Assembly: GCF_000820145.1 (NCBI RefSeq)
Contig: NZ_CDBW01000017.1
Location: 276,301 to 340,300, forward strand
DNA length: 64,000 bases
Source: Aeromonas sobria
GTDB lineage: Bacteria; Pseudomonadota; Gammaproteobacteria; Enterobacterales; Aeromonadaceae
Direction of reading: 5' to 3'
Every line of letters begins with the position of its first letter. The first letter of the stretch is position 1. The position numbers and the translations under genes are program-made. Positions 6,914-16,335 of the stretch are shown piece by piece. The notes under the pieces were generated by a model, which saw nothing but the letters and a program-made list of their open reading frames with translations, was not told the origin of the DNA and ran no database searches.

Positions 6914-8869
6914 ATGATCCCGGAATTAGGTCAGTTTGCGCTGATCCTCTCCTTTGCTACCGCCCTGCTGCTGGGGAGCTATCCGCTGCTTGGCGCCAGC
7001 TGGGGGCGCCTTGGCATGATGTCGGCGGCCCGCCCGCTCGCCTATGCCCAGTTTTTGTTGCTGCTGTTGTCGTTTCTCTGCCTGACCTGGGCCTTTATCG
7101 ACAACGATTTTACCGTGCAGTATGTGGCCACTAACTCCAACAGCTTGCTGCCACTGGCTTATCGTATCTCGGCGGTGTGGGGTGCTCATGAAGGCTCCTT
7201 GCTGCTGTGGGTGCTGACTCTGGGAGGCTGGACTGCTGCGGTGGCCATGTTCAGTCGCCAATTGCCGCTGGATGCGGTGGCGCGGGTGCTGGGTGTATTG
7301 GGGCTGATCTCGGTTGGTTTCACCGCCTTTGTGCTCTTTACCTCTGATCCCTTTACCCGTACGTTGCCCTATTTCCCGGTGGATGGTCGCGACCTCAACC
7401 CGCTGCTGCAGGATCCGGGTCTGATCTTCCATCCGCCCATGCTCTACATGGGCTATGTGGGTTTCTCGGTGGCCTTTGCCTTTGCCATCGCCTCCTTGAT
7501 GACCGGTCGCCTCGATGCGACCTGGGCGCGCTGGTCTCGCCCGTGGACCATGGCAGCCTGGGTATTCCTGACTCTCGGCATCGTGCTGGGCTCCTGGTGG
7601 GCTTATTACGAGCTCGGCTGGGGCGGCTGGTGGTTCTGGGATCCGGTAGAAAATGCCTCCTTTATGCCCTGGCTGGCGGGGACGGCGTTGCTCCATTCAC
7701 TGGCGGTGAGCGAAAAGCGGGCCAGCTTCAAGGCCTGGACCGTGCTGCTGGCGCTCTCGGCCTTCTCATTGAGTCTGCTGGGGACCTTCCTGGTGCGCTC
7801 CGGGGTGCTGGTGTCGGTGCATGCGTTTGCCTCTGACCCTACCCGCGGTCTGTTTATTCTCGGCTTCCTGCTGGCGGTGGTCGGTTCATCCTTGCTGCTG
7901 TTTGCCTTTAAAGGCTCGCAGGTGAAGAGCCACGGCAAGCACGAGTTGTGGAGCCGCGAGACGCTGCTGCTGGCCAATAACATCATGCTGATGGCGGCGC
8001 TGTTGACCGTGCTGCTCGGCACCCTGTTGCCGCTGGTCCACAAGGAGCTGGGGCTGGGTAGCATCTCCATCGGTACTCCTTTCTTCAACCACATCTATAG
8101 CTGGTTGATCATTCCGTTTGCCCTGCTGTTGGGGGTTGGCCCGCTGTTCCGCTGGCGTCGTCAGCAGTTGGGGGAGCTCAAAGGCAAGGTGATCTTCGCG
8201 TTGGCGCTGAGCCTGGCCACTGCCCTGGTGCTGCCGCTGACGTTTGCCGAGACCTTCAAGCCGTGGGCGGCGCTGGGGATTGGTCTGGGTGCCTGGATCA
8301 TCATCACCAGCGTGCAGGAGACCTGGATCCGTGCCACCCACAAGCACCCGTTTCAGGTGGGGGTGCGCAAGCTGGGTAACAGTCACTGGGCGATGATTTT
8401 GGGCCATGTGGGGCTGGCGGTCAGCATCATAGGTATCGCTTGCACCCAAAACTACAGCATTGAGAAGGATCTGCGGATGCAGGCCGGTGATCGGGTGCAG
8501 TTTGCCGATTACGAGTTTGTCTTCACCGGGATCAAAGAGAAGAACGGCCCCAACTACGATGGCTTCAAGGGCGTGCTGGAAGTGCACAAGAACGGCAAGC
8601 AGGTGGCGCTACTCAAGCCAGAGAAGCGGATGTATAAAGTGTCGCGAATGCCAATGACCGAAGCTGCCATCGATGCCGGTATCACCCGTGATCTCTATGC
8701 GGCGCTCGGCGAGCAGCTCGATAACGGTGCCTGGGCGGTACGGATTTACTACAAGCCCTTCGTGCGCTGGGTCTGGTTTGGCGGTGTCTTTATGGCGATC
8801 GGTGGGGTGCTGTCGATGCTCGACAAGCGTTACCGTTTCGGCCGTCGTGAAGAGGAGGCCAAGGCATGA
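6914..8869 (+). CDS. ccmF: Cytochrome c heme lyase subunit CcmF
   Basis: The protein has 651 residues and many membrane helices. The WWD heme-handling motif is visible as 'WGGWWFWDPVENASFMPWL' near residue 235, and the periplasmic histidines in 'VWGAHEGSLLLW' and 'LIFHPPMLYMGY' are present. CcmF takes heme from CcmE and attaches it to apocytochrome c together with CcmH and CcmI. An AAGGAA ribosome site precedes the ATG. The stop overlaps the ccmG start (ATGA). Confidence 0.97.
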   Translation: MIPELGQFALILSFATALLLGSYPLLGASWGRLGMMSAARPLAYAQFLLLLLSFLCLTWAFIDNDFTVQYVATNSNSLLPLAYRISAVWGAHEGSLLLWVLTLGGWTAAVAMFSRQLPLDAVARVLGVLGLISVGFTAFVLFTSDPFTRTLPYFPVDGRDLNPLLQDPGLIFHPPMLYMGYVGFSVAFAFAIASLMTGRLDATWARWSRPWTMAAWVFLTLGIVLGSWWAYYELGWGGWWFWDPVENASFMPWLAGTALLHSLAVSEKRASFKAWTVLLALSAFSLSLLGTFLVRSGVLVSVHAFASDPTRGLFILGFLLAVVGSSLLLFAFKGSQVKSHGKHELWSRETLLLANNIMLMAALLTVLLGTLLPLVHKELGLGSISIGTPFFNHIYSWLIIPFALLLGVGPLFRWRRQQLGELKGKVIFALALSLATALVLPLTFAETFKPWAALGIGLGAWIIITSVQETWIRATHKHPFQVGVRKLGNSHWAMILGHVGLAVSIIGIACTQNYSIEKDLRMQAGDRVQFADYEFVFTGIKEKNGPNYDGFKGVLEVHKNGKQVALLKPEKRMYKVSRMPMTEAAIDAGITRDLYAALGEQLDNGAWAVRIYYKPFVRWVWFGGVFMAIGGVLSMLDKRYRFGRREEEAKA

Positions 8870-9396
8870 GCAAGAAGACCTGGTTATTCCTGATCCCCTT
8901 TATTGTGTTCCTGCTGGGGGCGGTGTTTCTGTTTAAAGGACTCTATTCCGATCCCACCAAGCTCGAATCCGTGATGGTTGGCAAGGAGGTGCCGGTGTTC
9001 ACCTTGCAGGACATTTATGATCTGGACAAGCAGCACGACCGCACCATCCTGACCGGCCGCCCCATGTTGCTCAATGTCTGGGCCACCTGGTGCCCGACCT
9101 GCTACGGCGAGCATACCTACCTCAAGCAGCTGGCGGGGCAGGGTGTTCCCATCATTGGCATGAACTACAAGGATGAGCGCGACAAGGCGATCAAATGGTT
9201 GGCAGAGCTGGGCAACCCCTATCAGGTCAACCTCTATGATCCGGACGGTATGCTGGGGCTGGATCTGGGGGTCTACGGCGCGCCCGAGACCTTCTTTATC
9301 GACAGTCAGGGGATCATTCGCTATCGCCACGTAGGGGATATCAACCCCGAGAATTGGGCCGCGACCCTCAAACCCATCTTTGATGCCATGAAGTGA
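8866..9396 (+). CDS. ccmG: Thiol:disulfide interchange protein CcmG (DsbE)
   Basis: The protein has 176 residues: an N-terminal uncleaved membrane anchor (about 5-25) and a periplasmic thioredoxin fold with the active site WATWCPTC followed by YGEH. The cis-proline loop is seen in 'LGVYGAPETFFID'. It keeps apocytochrome CXXCH cysteines reduced with CcmH. It overlaps ccmF by 4 bases and lies just before ccmH. Confidence 0.96.
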   Translation: MSKKTWLFLIPFIVFLLGAVFLFKGLYSDPTKLESVMVGKEVPVFTLQDIYDLDKQHDRTILTGRPMLLNVWATWCPTCYGEHTYLKQLAGQGVPIIGMNYKDERDKAIKWLAELGNPYQVNLYDPDGMLGLDLGVYGAPETFFIDSQGIIRYRHVGDINPENWAATLKPIFDAMK

Positions 9397-9407
9397 AGGT
9401 GAACCGG

Positions 9408-9887
9408 ATGAGAGTAGTGATTGCATCCCTGCTGCTGGTGTTGGGATTGGCCATACAAGCCCCGGCCATGGCCGCCATCGATGTCTATACCTTCGACAGC
9501 GATAATCAGGAACAGATATTTCGTGAGTTAACCAAGGAGCTGCGCTGCCCCAAGTGCCAGAACCAGGATATCGCCGACTCCAATGCGGGGCTGGCCAAGG
9601 ACTTGCGCGACAAGACCTACCAGATGGTGCGCGAGGGCAAGGATAAAGAGCAGATAGTGGATTACATGGTGGCCCGCTATGGCAACTTTATTCTCTATAG
9701 CCCGCCCCTGATGGCTTCCACCCTGATCCTGTGGCTGGGTCCCTTGCTGGTGATCCTCATCGGCGGCGCTGTGGTCGTGATGCGCAGCCGCCGTGCGCCT
9801 GTGCGGACCAAGAAAACCGATAATAGCCTTAGTGAAGAGGAGCGGCGCCGTCTGGCCGAGTTGCTCAAAGAGGAAGAGAAACAATGA
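9408..9887 (+). CDS. ccmH: Cytochrome c maturation protein CcmH
   Basis: The protein has 159 residues. A GTG at 9393 would overlap ccmG, but the ATG at 9408 has GAAGG 8 bases upstream and gives a clean signal peptide ending in APAMA. The redox motif LRCPKCQNQ is followed by a membrane helix (about 100-122) and a charged cytoplasmic tail. It is the short, one-domain CcmH, with the TPR part supplied separately by ccmI. The stop overlaps the ccmI start. Confidence 0.95.
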   Translation: MRVVIASLLLVLGLAIQAPAMAAIDVYTFDSDNQEQIFRELTKELRCPKCQNQDIADSNAGLAKDLRDKTYQMVREGKDKEQIVDYMVARYGNFILYSPPLMASTLILWLGPLLVILIGGAVVVMRSRRAPVRTKKTDNSLSEEERRRLAELLKEEEKQ

Positions 9888-11152
9888 CCGCCTTTTGGAT
9901 AGTGATCGCGGCCCTGTTGGTGCTGGTGAGTCTGGTGTTGGTGGTGCCGCTGTGGCGTGGTGAAGGCAAGCAGAGCATCAGCCGTTCGGCGCTCAACAAA
10001 CAGCTCTATCGCCAGCGGCTGCTGGAGATTGGCGAAGAGCGCGAGCAGGGTGTACTGGCCGAAGAGTCTGATTCGCTGGTCGAGCTGCAGCGAAGCCTGT
10101 TGGATGATATTCCCGACGTGGAGCAAACCGCACGGGGTGGCAAGAGTCTGATCTGGATCCCGGGTGTGGTGGTGCTGGTGGTGGTGAGCCTTGGGCTCTA
10201 CTACAAACTGGGCTCCTGGCAGGAGGTGAGCCGCTGGCAAGATGCCAGCAGCCGTCTGGGGGAGCTGAGCAATCGCATTCTGGTGGAGCGGGACGCCCAG
10301 GTGACCGAGCAGGATCTGCTGGATTTCACGCTGGCACTGCGTACCCGTCTCAAGGCTGAACCGAATGACTATCGCGGCTGGTTATTGTTGGGGCGCTTGG
10401 CGCTCGATGGCAATGATCCCGAGATGGCCAGTGAAGCGCTGGAGCGGGCCTATGGGTTGGCACCACAAAAGTCGCTGGTGGCGGTGCCCTACGCCCAGGC
10501 GTTGATGATGACGGGGGATGAGGCGCAAGCGGATGCCCTGTTGCAGGCCGCTATCGCCCAGGATCCGGACAATATCGAAGCTCGGTCAGTCTATGCCTTC
10601 ATGGCGCTGCAAAAAGAGGATTTCCAGACAGCATTGACCCGCTGGCAACTCATGTTGCCGCTGATGGAGAAAGGTACTCCCCGCTACGTGATGGTCGAGC
10701 GCTCCATGGAATATGCCCGCGCGCAGCTCAAGCAACGGGGTATCGAGGTGACAAACGCTGGCGCAGCCAGTGAGCCCGATGTAGCAGGGCAGCAGTTTGC
10801 GGTGAAGGAGGGAGAGTTCCCCATCCATATCACCCTGGCGGCCGGCATTCAGCTGCCGGAAGATGCCCATCTGTTCGTCTTTGCCGTGGTGCCCAATGGT
10901 CCGCCCATGCCCATCGCGGTGAAGCGTATCGCCGGGCCAACCCTGCCGGTCACCCTCTCGCTGGGTGATGGCGATGCCATGATGGAAGGCAGCAAGTTGG
11001 CCACCTACCCAGAGCTGCAATTCAAGGCACGTCTCTCCCGAGGCGGTAATGTCATGAATAAAGAGGGGGCCTTTGAAGGGGTATCTGTGCCGGTCAAGAC
11101 GGCTGATATTCCCACCGCGCCGATTGACATCCGCATCGATCACGCCCTCTAA
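9884..11152 (+). CDS. ccmI: Cytochrome c maturation protein CcmI (TPR domain)
   Basis: The protein has 422 residues: two N-terminal membrane helices (about 2-22 and 88-107) around a charged cytoplasmic loop, then TPR repeats (about 140-285, with 'YRGWLLLGRLALDGNDPEMA' and 'EARSVYAFMALQKEDFQTAL') and a C-terminal beta domain. CcmI presents apocytochrome c to the CcmFH lyase. It is the last gene of the operon; the ccmH/ccmI split differs from the fused E. coli CcmH and matches most other gammaproteobacteria. A short AT-rich spacer leads to mlaA. Confidence 0.93.
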   Translation: MTAFWIVIAALLVLVSLVLVVPLWRGEGKQSISRSALNKQLYRQRLLEIGEEREQGVLAEESDSLVELQRSLLDDIPDVEQTARGGKSLIWIPGVVVLVVVSLGLYYKLGSWQEVSRWQDASSRLGELSNRILVERDAQVTEQDLLDFTLALRTRLKAEPNDYRGWLLLGRLALDGNDPEMASEALERAYGLAPQKSLVAVPYAQALMMTGDEAQADALLQAAIAQDPDNIEARSVYAFMALQKEDFQTALTRWQLMLPLMEKGTPRYVMVERSMEYARAQLKQRGIEVTNAGAASEPDVAGQQFAVKEGEFPIHITLAAGIQLPEDAHLFVFAVVPNGPPMPIAVKRIAGPTLPVTLSLGDGDAMMEGSKLATYPELQFKARLSRGGNVMNKEGAFEGVSVPVKTADIPTAPIDIRIDHAL

Positions 11153-11237
11153 TATGCCTTTGGATAACCCGGCCCCTGGATAGGGGTCGGGTTATCTATA
11201 CTTCTGATAAATCAAAATAAAACGTCAGGACTCCCAT

Positions 11238-12050
11238 ATGCATTTTCGTTCAGGAACCCTCCTGTCAGCTTTACTGCTGGCTGGGTGTGCCGGTGGCCCC
11301 CCGAAACCAGGCCCAGAGAGCCTGGATCTTAATCCCGGTATCAATCATCCGGGCGCTACCAGTACGGCAGCCGATCCTCGTGACCCTTTTCAAGGTGCCA
11401 ACCGGGCGATGTGGGCGGTCAACTATGATGTGCTGGAGCCCTATGTGGCACGTCCTGTGGTACATGCCTATGCCAGCTACATTCCGGTGGGGGTGAAGGA
11501 TGGCATTGCCAACTTTGTTGCCAACTTTGATGAACCGAGCAGCATGGTGAACCATCTGATCACTGGCGATTTGAAAGGGGCGGGAACCAACCTGGGGCGC
11601 TTTACCGTCAACACCACGGTCGGTTTGCTGGGGATCTTCGATGTGGCCAAACATGCCGGCCTCGAGCGCAACAAGCTGGAGATGGATACAGTACTGGGCA
11701 AGGCTGATATAGGTGATGGTGCCTATATCATGGTGCCTGTTTACGGCCCGACCACCACCCGTGAGCTGGTCGGCGATACGATTGATAGCCTCTATTTCCC
11801 CTATGCCTTGCTGACTTTCCCGATAAAGTTCGCACATTGGGCTCTGGATGGCTTGGGAAAACGTGCCAAGCTGATCGATCAGGAGCGGATCATCGACAAT
11901 GCCCTCGATCCTTATGCGTTAACCAAGGATTTCTATCTGCAGTACAATCAGGGCAAGGTGACGGGCAAGCAGTCTGAGCTGACAGAGTCTCAGCAAGAGC
12001 AGGCTGATGATGCCAATCTCGATGAGTATATGGATGAGCTGGATCAGTAA
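11238..12050 (+). CDS. mlaA: Outer-membrane lipid asymmetry lipoprotein MlaA (VacJ)
   Basis: The protein has 270 residues. The lipobox LLAGC (cleavage before C17) marks an outer-membrane lipoprotein. The body carries MlaA family signatures: 'DPFQGANRAMWAVNYDVLEPYVARP', 'NFDEPSSMVNHLITGD', 'RFTVNTTVGLLGIFDVAK', 'GKADIGDGAYIMVPVYGP'. MlaA removes misplaced phospholipids from the outer leaflet and passes them to MlaC. The C-terminal 30 residues are acidic. A terminator follows at 12069. Confidence 0.95.
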   Translation: MHFRSGTLLSALLLAGCAGGPPKPGPESLDLNPGINHPGATSTAADPRDPFQGANRAMWAVNYDVLEPYVARPVVHAYASYIPVGVKDGIANFVANFDEPSSMVNHLITGDLKGAGTNLGRFTVNTTVGLLGIFDVAKHAGLERNKLEMDTVLGKADIGDGAYIMVPVYGPTTTRELVGDTIDSLYFPYALLTFPIKFAHWALDGLGKRAKLIDQERIIDNALDPYALTKDFYLQYNQGKVTGKQSELTESQQEQADDANLDEYMDELDQ

Positions 12051-12068
12051 TCTCAACCAGTGAAGAGA

Positions 12069-12092
12069 CAAGGCGCCGCTGGGCGCCTTTTG
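12069..12092 (+). terminator. Rho-independent terminator of mlaA
   Basis: AAGGCGCC / GGCGCCTTTT hairpin with T run, 19 bases after the mlaA stop. Confidence 0.85.
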
Positions 12093-12125
12093 TATTTATG
12101 GCGCTGTTGTCTTGGCAGTCACCAT

Positions 12126-12155
12126 AAAAAACGCCCCGCAGAGCGGGGCGTTTTG
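12126..12155 (-). terminator. Rho-independent terminator of sodB
   Basis: CGCCCCGC / GCGGGGCG stem flanked by A and T runs. On the minus strand it stands 15 bases after the sodB stop and ends in a T run. Confidence 0.88.
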
Positions 12156-12169
12156 GCAAGAGGGGCTGA

Positions 12170-12754
12170 TTAGGCAGCCAGATTCTTGGCCGCGAATTCC
12201 CAGTTGACCAGAGTCCAGAAGGTTTCCATGTACTTCGGACGCAGGTTGCGGAAATCGATGTAGTAGGCGTGCTCCCACAGGTCAACGGTCAGCAGCGGGG
12301 TAGTACCCGCTTCGGTCAACGGGCAACCGGCGTTAGAGGTGTTGACGATGGCCAGAGAGCCGTCAGCTTTCTTCACTAACCAAGTCCAGCTGGAGCCGAA
12401 GTTGCCGATGGCAGATTTGGTGAAGGCATCTTTGAACTCGGCGAAAGAACCAAACGCCTTGTTGATGGCTGCGGCCAGATCGCCAGTAGGCTCACCACCG
12501 CCATTCGGGGAGAGGCAGTGCCAGTAGAAGGTGTGGTTCCAGATCTGGGCGGCGTTGTTGAAGATGCCAGCGCTGGAGGTCTTGATGATCTCTTCCAGAG
12601 ACTTGCCTTCAAACTCGGTACCCGGCACCAGATTGTTCAGGTTGACCACATAGGTGTTGTGGTGCTTGCCGTGGTGATATTCCAGAGTTTCCTGGGAGAT
12701 GTGCGGTTCCAGAGCATTGATTGCATAGGGCAGAGCGGGAAGTTCGAATGCCAT
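12170..12754 (-). CDS. sodB: Iron superoxide dismutase SodB
   Basis: The protein has 194 residues and no signal peptide, so it is cytoplasmic. Metal ligands are seen in 'LEYHHGKHHNTYV' , 'NHTFYWHC' and 'DLWEHAYY'. 'AQIWNHTFYWHCLSPNGGG' and 'FGSSWTWLV' are typical of the iron rather than manganese type. It converts superoxide to hydrogen peroxide and oxygen. It is divergent from grxD, the same neighbour as in E. coli. A GGAGAG ribosome site precedes the ATG. Confidence 0.97.
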   Translation of the reverse strand: MAFELPALPYAINALEPHISQETLEYHHGKHHNTYVVNLNNLVPGTEFEGKSLEEIIKTSSAGIFNNAAQIWNHTFYWHCLSPNGGGEPTGDLAAAINKAFGSFAEFKDAFTKSAIGNFGSSWTWLVKKADGSLAIVNTSNAGCPLTEAGTTPLLTVDLWEHAYYIDFRNLRPKYMETFWTLVNWEFAAKNLAA

Positions 12755-12816
12755 TTTCTACTCTCCATTGGCTGGTCCGTGCGAAAGCGACGGTTGCAAG
12801 ACATTGCATACTCTTT

Positions 12817-12844
12817 TCTATATCTGAAAAGAGTTGTTTTTAAA
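12817..12844 (-). promoter_or_regulatory. Possible sodB promoter
   Basis: On the minus strand TTTAAA and TATAGA are separated by 16 bases, about 60 bases before the sodB ATG. Both boxes match the sigma70 consensus at four of six positions. Confidence 0.4.
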
Positions 12845-12984
12845 ATGATGGGGCAGGGTAGCCCAAAGCCAAGGGATTGTAGCAGCATCAAAGATGGCCT
12901 AACAACTCTTGATTGGCGCCATGATCGCGATCAAGCCCGCCTCTGTTCTTTGGGTAATTCGTTCATTGTCGGCCCTTTGTCGGG

Positions 12985-13012
12985 TTGTACTCGGACAAGA
13001 TTGCAGTAGAAT
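12985..13012 (+). promoter_or_regulatory. Probable grxD promoter
   Basis: TTGTAC, 16 bases, TAGAAT; the -10 box matches five of six positions and lies about 30 bases before the grxD ATG. Confidence 0.5.
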
Positions 13013-13042
13013 GACTGCCGAAATCGCTCTAGTGAGGCACCT

Positions 13043-13387
13043 ATGGAAACTATTGAAAAGATTAAGCAGCAGCTGGCTGATAACCCCATCATTCTCTTCA
13101 TGAAGGGCTCCCCAAAGCTACCAAGCTGTGGTTTCTCTGCCCAGGCCTCCCAGGCTCTGATGTCCTGTGGCGAGCCGTTCGCATACGTTGATATTCTGCA
13201 AAATCCGGATATCCGCGCCGAGTTGCCAAAATTTGCCAACTGGCCGACCTTTCCCCAGCTGTGGGTTGAAGGTGAGCTGGTCGGTGGCTGTGACATCATG
13301 ATTGAGATGTTTCAGGCCGGTGAGTTGCAGGCTCTGATCAAGGAAACTGCCGCCAAGTACAAGCAGGATGACGCCGCTGCCGAGTAA
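13043..13387 (+). CDS. grxD: Monothiol glutaredoxin GrxD (Grx4)
   Basis: The protein has 114 residues with the monothiol active site CGFS in 'KLPSCGFSAQA' and the glutathione-binding 'TFPQLWVEGELVGGCDI'. This family binds a bridging 2Fe-2S cluster with glutathione and hands it on in iron-sulfur assembly. The usual start 'METIEKIKQQLADNPIILFMKGSP' is complete. It is divergent from sodB and ends at a terminator. Confidence 0.97.
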   Translation: METIEKIKQQLADNPIILFMKGSPKLPSCGFSAQASQALMSCGEPFAYVDILQNPDIRAELPKFANWPTFPQLWVEGELVGGCDIMIEMFQAGELQALIKETAAKYKQDDAAAE

Positions 13388-13414
13388 GCGGACACCGTCA
13401 TTACCTATGTTGTT

Positions 13415-13443
13415 AAAGGGAGCCATTATGGCTCCCTTTTTTA
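13415..13443 (+). terminator. Rho-independent terminator of grxD
   Basis: AAAGGGAGCC / GGCTCCCTTTTTT hairpin 28 bases after the grxD stop. Confidence 0.9.
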
Positions 13444-13775
13444 TCGCATTGTGGCGCTTGGCAGGTAGCACAGCACCGATGTGGTGTGTTGATGTAAGGT
13501 AATAGATAGTCGAAAAAGGCATTAAAAATACTAATCATTAAATGGTTGTTCTTAAGTTGTTAATTATATAATTTCACTATCTTTGATAATATTTTCTAAT
13601 CCATTTAGGATTCGGATGTTGCCGCTGTCACATTCTTTGATATTTTCACCACAAGCTAGTCTCTTTGCATGTTTTTTTGTGTTGATGCTCACATTAATTG
13701 CAGTTGATAAAATCTAGTATCCCTGCGTCCTGTGAAGTAAAACCCTACAAATTAATAAATAAAAAGAGATTTGCG
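13444..13775 (+). other. AT-rich upstream region of the tdc operon
   Basis: No gene is visible between the grxD terminator and tdcB. The stretch 13525-13680 is very AT-rich compared with flanks. It holds the CRP-type site at 13678. The regulator gene tdcA, which precedes tdcB in E. coli, is absent. Confidence 0.7.
13678..13693 (+). promoter_or_regulatory. CRP-type binding site upstream of tdcB
   Basis: TGTGT-TGATGC-TCACA matches the TGTGA-N6-TCACA consensus at nine of ten core positions. It lies about 83 bases before the tdcB ATG. The E. coli tdc operon is CRP-activated, so the placement makes sense. Confidence 0.65.
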
Positions 13776-14780
13776 ATGAAGATGTATAGCAATCTGCCCA
13801 TTGGTCTTCATGATATTACTGAAGCCAAAAAAAGACTGACCAATCATATATACAAGACCGCGCAACTACCCTCAAATTACATCAGTGAACGTTGTCATGG
13901 TGAGGTTTACCTCAAGCTTGAAAACATGCAGCGTACAGGCTCTTTTAAAATTCGTGGTGCTTTCAATAAACTCAGCTCATTAAGTCTGGAAGATCGACAA
14001 AAAGGTGTTGTCGCCTGTTCGGCGGGTAACCATGCTCAGGGCGTATCACTCTCCAGTGCCATGCTTGGTATTGATGCCAAGGTGGTCATGCCCTGCTGTG
14101 CCCCCAAATCAAAAATTGCAGCAACCAGTGATTATTCAGCCAAAGTGATCCTCCATGGTAATAGTTTCAATGACACCATTGCCAAAGTCAGTGAAATAGT
14201 CGAAATGGAAGGTCGGGTATTTATTCCCCCATTCGATGATGCCAAAGTGATTGCAGGCCAGGGAACCATTGGTCTGGAGATTATCGAAGACTTGTATGAT
14301 GTCGATAATATCATAGTGCCGATTGGTGGTGGTGGTTTGATTGCCGGTGTGGCGATGGCGATTAAATCAATCAATCCGACAATCAGAATTATCGGTGTGC
14401 AATCTGAAAATGTGCATGGTATGGCAGCCTCTTTCTATGCCGGCACCATCACTAATCACAGAACCAGCAGCACCTTGGCAGATGGTTGTGATGTAGCAAG
14501 ACCCGGTTCCATGACCTTTGAAATCGTCAAGCAGCTGGTTGATGATATTGTTCTAGTTTCTGAAGATGATATTCGTCACAGCATGGTCGACATGATCCAG
14601 CGTAATAAAATAATCACCGAAGGTGCGGGTGCGCTCGCTTCTGCAGCACTGCTAAGTGGTAAATTACAGCATTATGTTGAAGGTAAAAAAACCGTCTGCA
14701 TTATTTCGGGTGGCAATATCGATCTTACCCGTATAGTCGAGATAATCGAACAGAACAATATTCCTCAATTTAGCCTGTAA
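13776..14780 (+). CDS. tdcB: Catabolic threonine dehydratase TdcB
   Basis: The protein has 334 residues. The frame is open from 13698, but the ATG at 13776 follows an AAGAGA ribosome site and gives the usual TdcB start. The pyridoxal phosphate lysine lies in '[11 protein letters not shown]', the substrate loop in '[10 protein letters not shown]' and the phosphate-binding glycines in '[11 protein letters not shown]'. It deaminates L-threonine to 2-ketobutyrate (and serine to pyruvate), the first step of the tdc pathway. Composition is more AT-rich than the later genes of the operon. tdcC follows after 11 bases. Confidence 0.94.
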   Translation: MKMYSNLPIGLHDITEAKKRLTNHIYKTAQLPSNYISERCHGEVYLKLENMQRTGSFKIRGAFNKLSSLSLEDRQKGVVACSAGNHAQGVSLSSAMLGIDAKVVMPCCAPKSKIAATSDYSAKVILHGNSFNDTIAKVSEIVEMEGRVFIPPFDDAKVIAGQGTIGLEIIEDLYDVDNIIVPIGGGGLIAGVAMAIKSINPTIRIIGVQSENVHGMAASFYAGTITNHRTSSTLADGCDVARPGSMTFEIVKQLVDDIVLVSEDDIRHSMVDMIQRNKIITEGAGALASAALLSGKLQHYVEGKKTVCIISGGNIDLTRIVEIIEQNNIPQFSL

Positions 14781-14791
14781 GGAATGCGGTC

Positions 14792-16129
14792 ATGATATTA
14801 GACAGTGTCGTTACTAGCAGCAAAGAAAAAGAAAATACCCGCGCTTGGCGTAAAACAGATACAACCTGGGGGTTGGGCCTATTTGGTACTGCAATCGGTG
14901 CCGGGGTGCTATTTTTCCCCATCCGGGCTGGATATGGTGGCTTAATCCCGATATTGATTATGATGGTGCTTGCCTATCCGATAGCATTCTATTGTCATCG
15001 GGCTCTCGCCAGATTGTGCCTCTCTGGCAGTAACCCTTCTGCCAATATCACCGAGACCGTCGAAGAGCATTTTGGCAAGATGGGTGGCGTGGTGATTACC
15101 TTCCTCTACTTCTTTGCCATCTGCCCCCTGCTCTGGATATATGGTGTCACCATTACCAATACCTTTATGGCATTCTGGGAGCATCAACTGCAAATGGTGC
15201 CACTCAATCGGGGTGTGGTCGCCCTGGGGCTTTTGCTAGTCATGGCGTTCGTCATCTATTTCGGTAAAGATCTGATGGTTCGCGTGATGAGCTATCTAGT
15301 ATTTCCTTTTATTGCCAGTCTGATCATCATCTCGCTGTCGCTAGTCCCTTACTGGAACAGTGCGGTATTTGACCAGGTCAATCTGAGTGAAATATCCCTG
15401 CTCGGTCACGATGGTATTCTGGTTACCGTCTGGCTTGGCATCTCCATCATGGTCTTCTCCTTCAACTTCTCACCGATTGTCTCCTCTTTCATCGTCTCCA
15501 AGCGGGAAGAGTATGAGCACGAGTTCGGTCGCGATTTCACCGAGAAGCGCTGCTCCAAAATCATCTCCGGTGCCAGCATGTTGATGGTTGCCGTGGTGAT
15601 GTTCTTCGCCTTCAGCTGCCTGTTTACCCTGTCACCGCAAAACATGGCAGAGGCCAAGGCCCAGAATATTCCGGTGCTCTCCTATCTGGCCAACCACTTC
15701 TCTTCGATGACTGGCAGCAAGTCTACGTTTGCCACCACCCTGGAGTATGCGGCATCCATTATTGCGCTGGTTGCTATCTTCAAGTCTTTCTTTGGCCACT
15801 ATCTGGGGACCCTGGAAGGGTTAAACGGCTTGATCCTCAAGTTTGGCTATCAAGGTGACAAGACCAAGGTCTCATCGAAAAAGCTTAACATGATCAGCAT
15901 GCTGTTCATCATGGGCTCCACCTGGCTGGTCGCTTATGTCAACCCCAACATCCTTGACCTGATTGAAGCAATGGGCGCGCCCATTATCGCCTCTCTGCTC
16001 TGCCTGCTGCCGATGTATGCGGTGAGCAAGACGCCAGCACTGGCAAAATATAAAGGTCAGGCCAGCAACCTGTTTGTCACCATTATCGGTGTGCTGACCA
16101 TCCTGAATATTGTTTCCAAGCTGTTCTGA
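14792..16129 (+). CDS. tdcC: Threonine/serine:H+ symporter TdcC
   Basis: The protein has 445 residues with about eleven membrane helices. The N-terminal '[27 protein letters not shown]' is the signature of the hydroxy/aromatic amino acid permease family, and the length fits TdcC (443 in E. coli). It imports threonine and serine for the downstream enzymes in the inner membrane. It follows tdcB closely and is separated from tdcD by about 200 bases containing a hairpin. Confidence 0.93.
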   Translation: MILDSVVTSSKEKENTRAWRKTDTTWGLGLFGTAIGAGVLFFPIRAGYGGLIPILIMMVLAYPIAFYCHRALARLCLSGSNPSANITETVEEHFGKMGGVVITFLYFFAICPLLWIYGVTITNTFMAFWEHQLQMVPLNRGVVALGLLLVMAFVIYFGKDLMVRVMSYLVFPFIASLIIISLSLVPYWNSAVFDQVNLSEISLLGHDGILVTVWLGISIMVFSFNFSPIVSSFIVSKREEYEHEFGRDFTEKRCSKIISGASMLMVAVVMFFAFSCLFTLSPQNMAEAKAQNIPVLSYLANHFSSMTGSKSTFATTLEYAASIIALVAIFKSFFGHYLGTLEGLNGLILKFGYQGDKTKVSSKKLNMISMLFIMGSTWLVAYVNPNILDLIEAMGAPIIASLLCLLPMYAVSKTPALAKYKGQASNLFVTIIGVLTILNIVSKLF

Positions 16130-16218
16130 AAACCTTTTCTGCAAGTCATTAACCATTCAGGCCCCCCTGGCGGGGTCTGGATGGTGCAGTCAGACATGAG
16201 CAATAACCGGTTCTTTGT

Positions 16219-16238
16219 TGGCCCAATTATTTGGGCCC
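16219..16238 (+). other. Hairpin in the tdcC-tdcD spacer
   Basis: GGCCCAA-TTAT-TTGGGCC is a perfect 7-base stem with a 4-base loop and no T run, in a 206-base spacer inside the operon. It may stabilise or process the mRNA; it does not look like a terminator. Confidence 0.5.
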
Positions 16239-16335
16239 AGGGCAAGGCTAGCCTTTATTTTCCTACCTGTGTAAGCAAAGCGGAAAAGATGCCCTGACTG
16301 CAGTGACTCGACCCTATTTATATCGAGGCAATGTA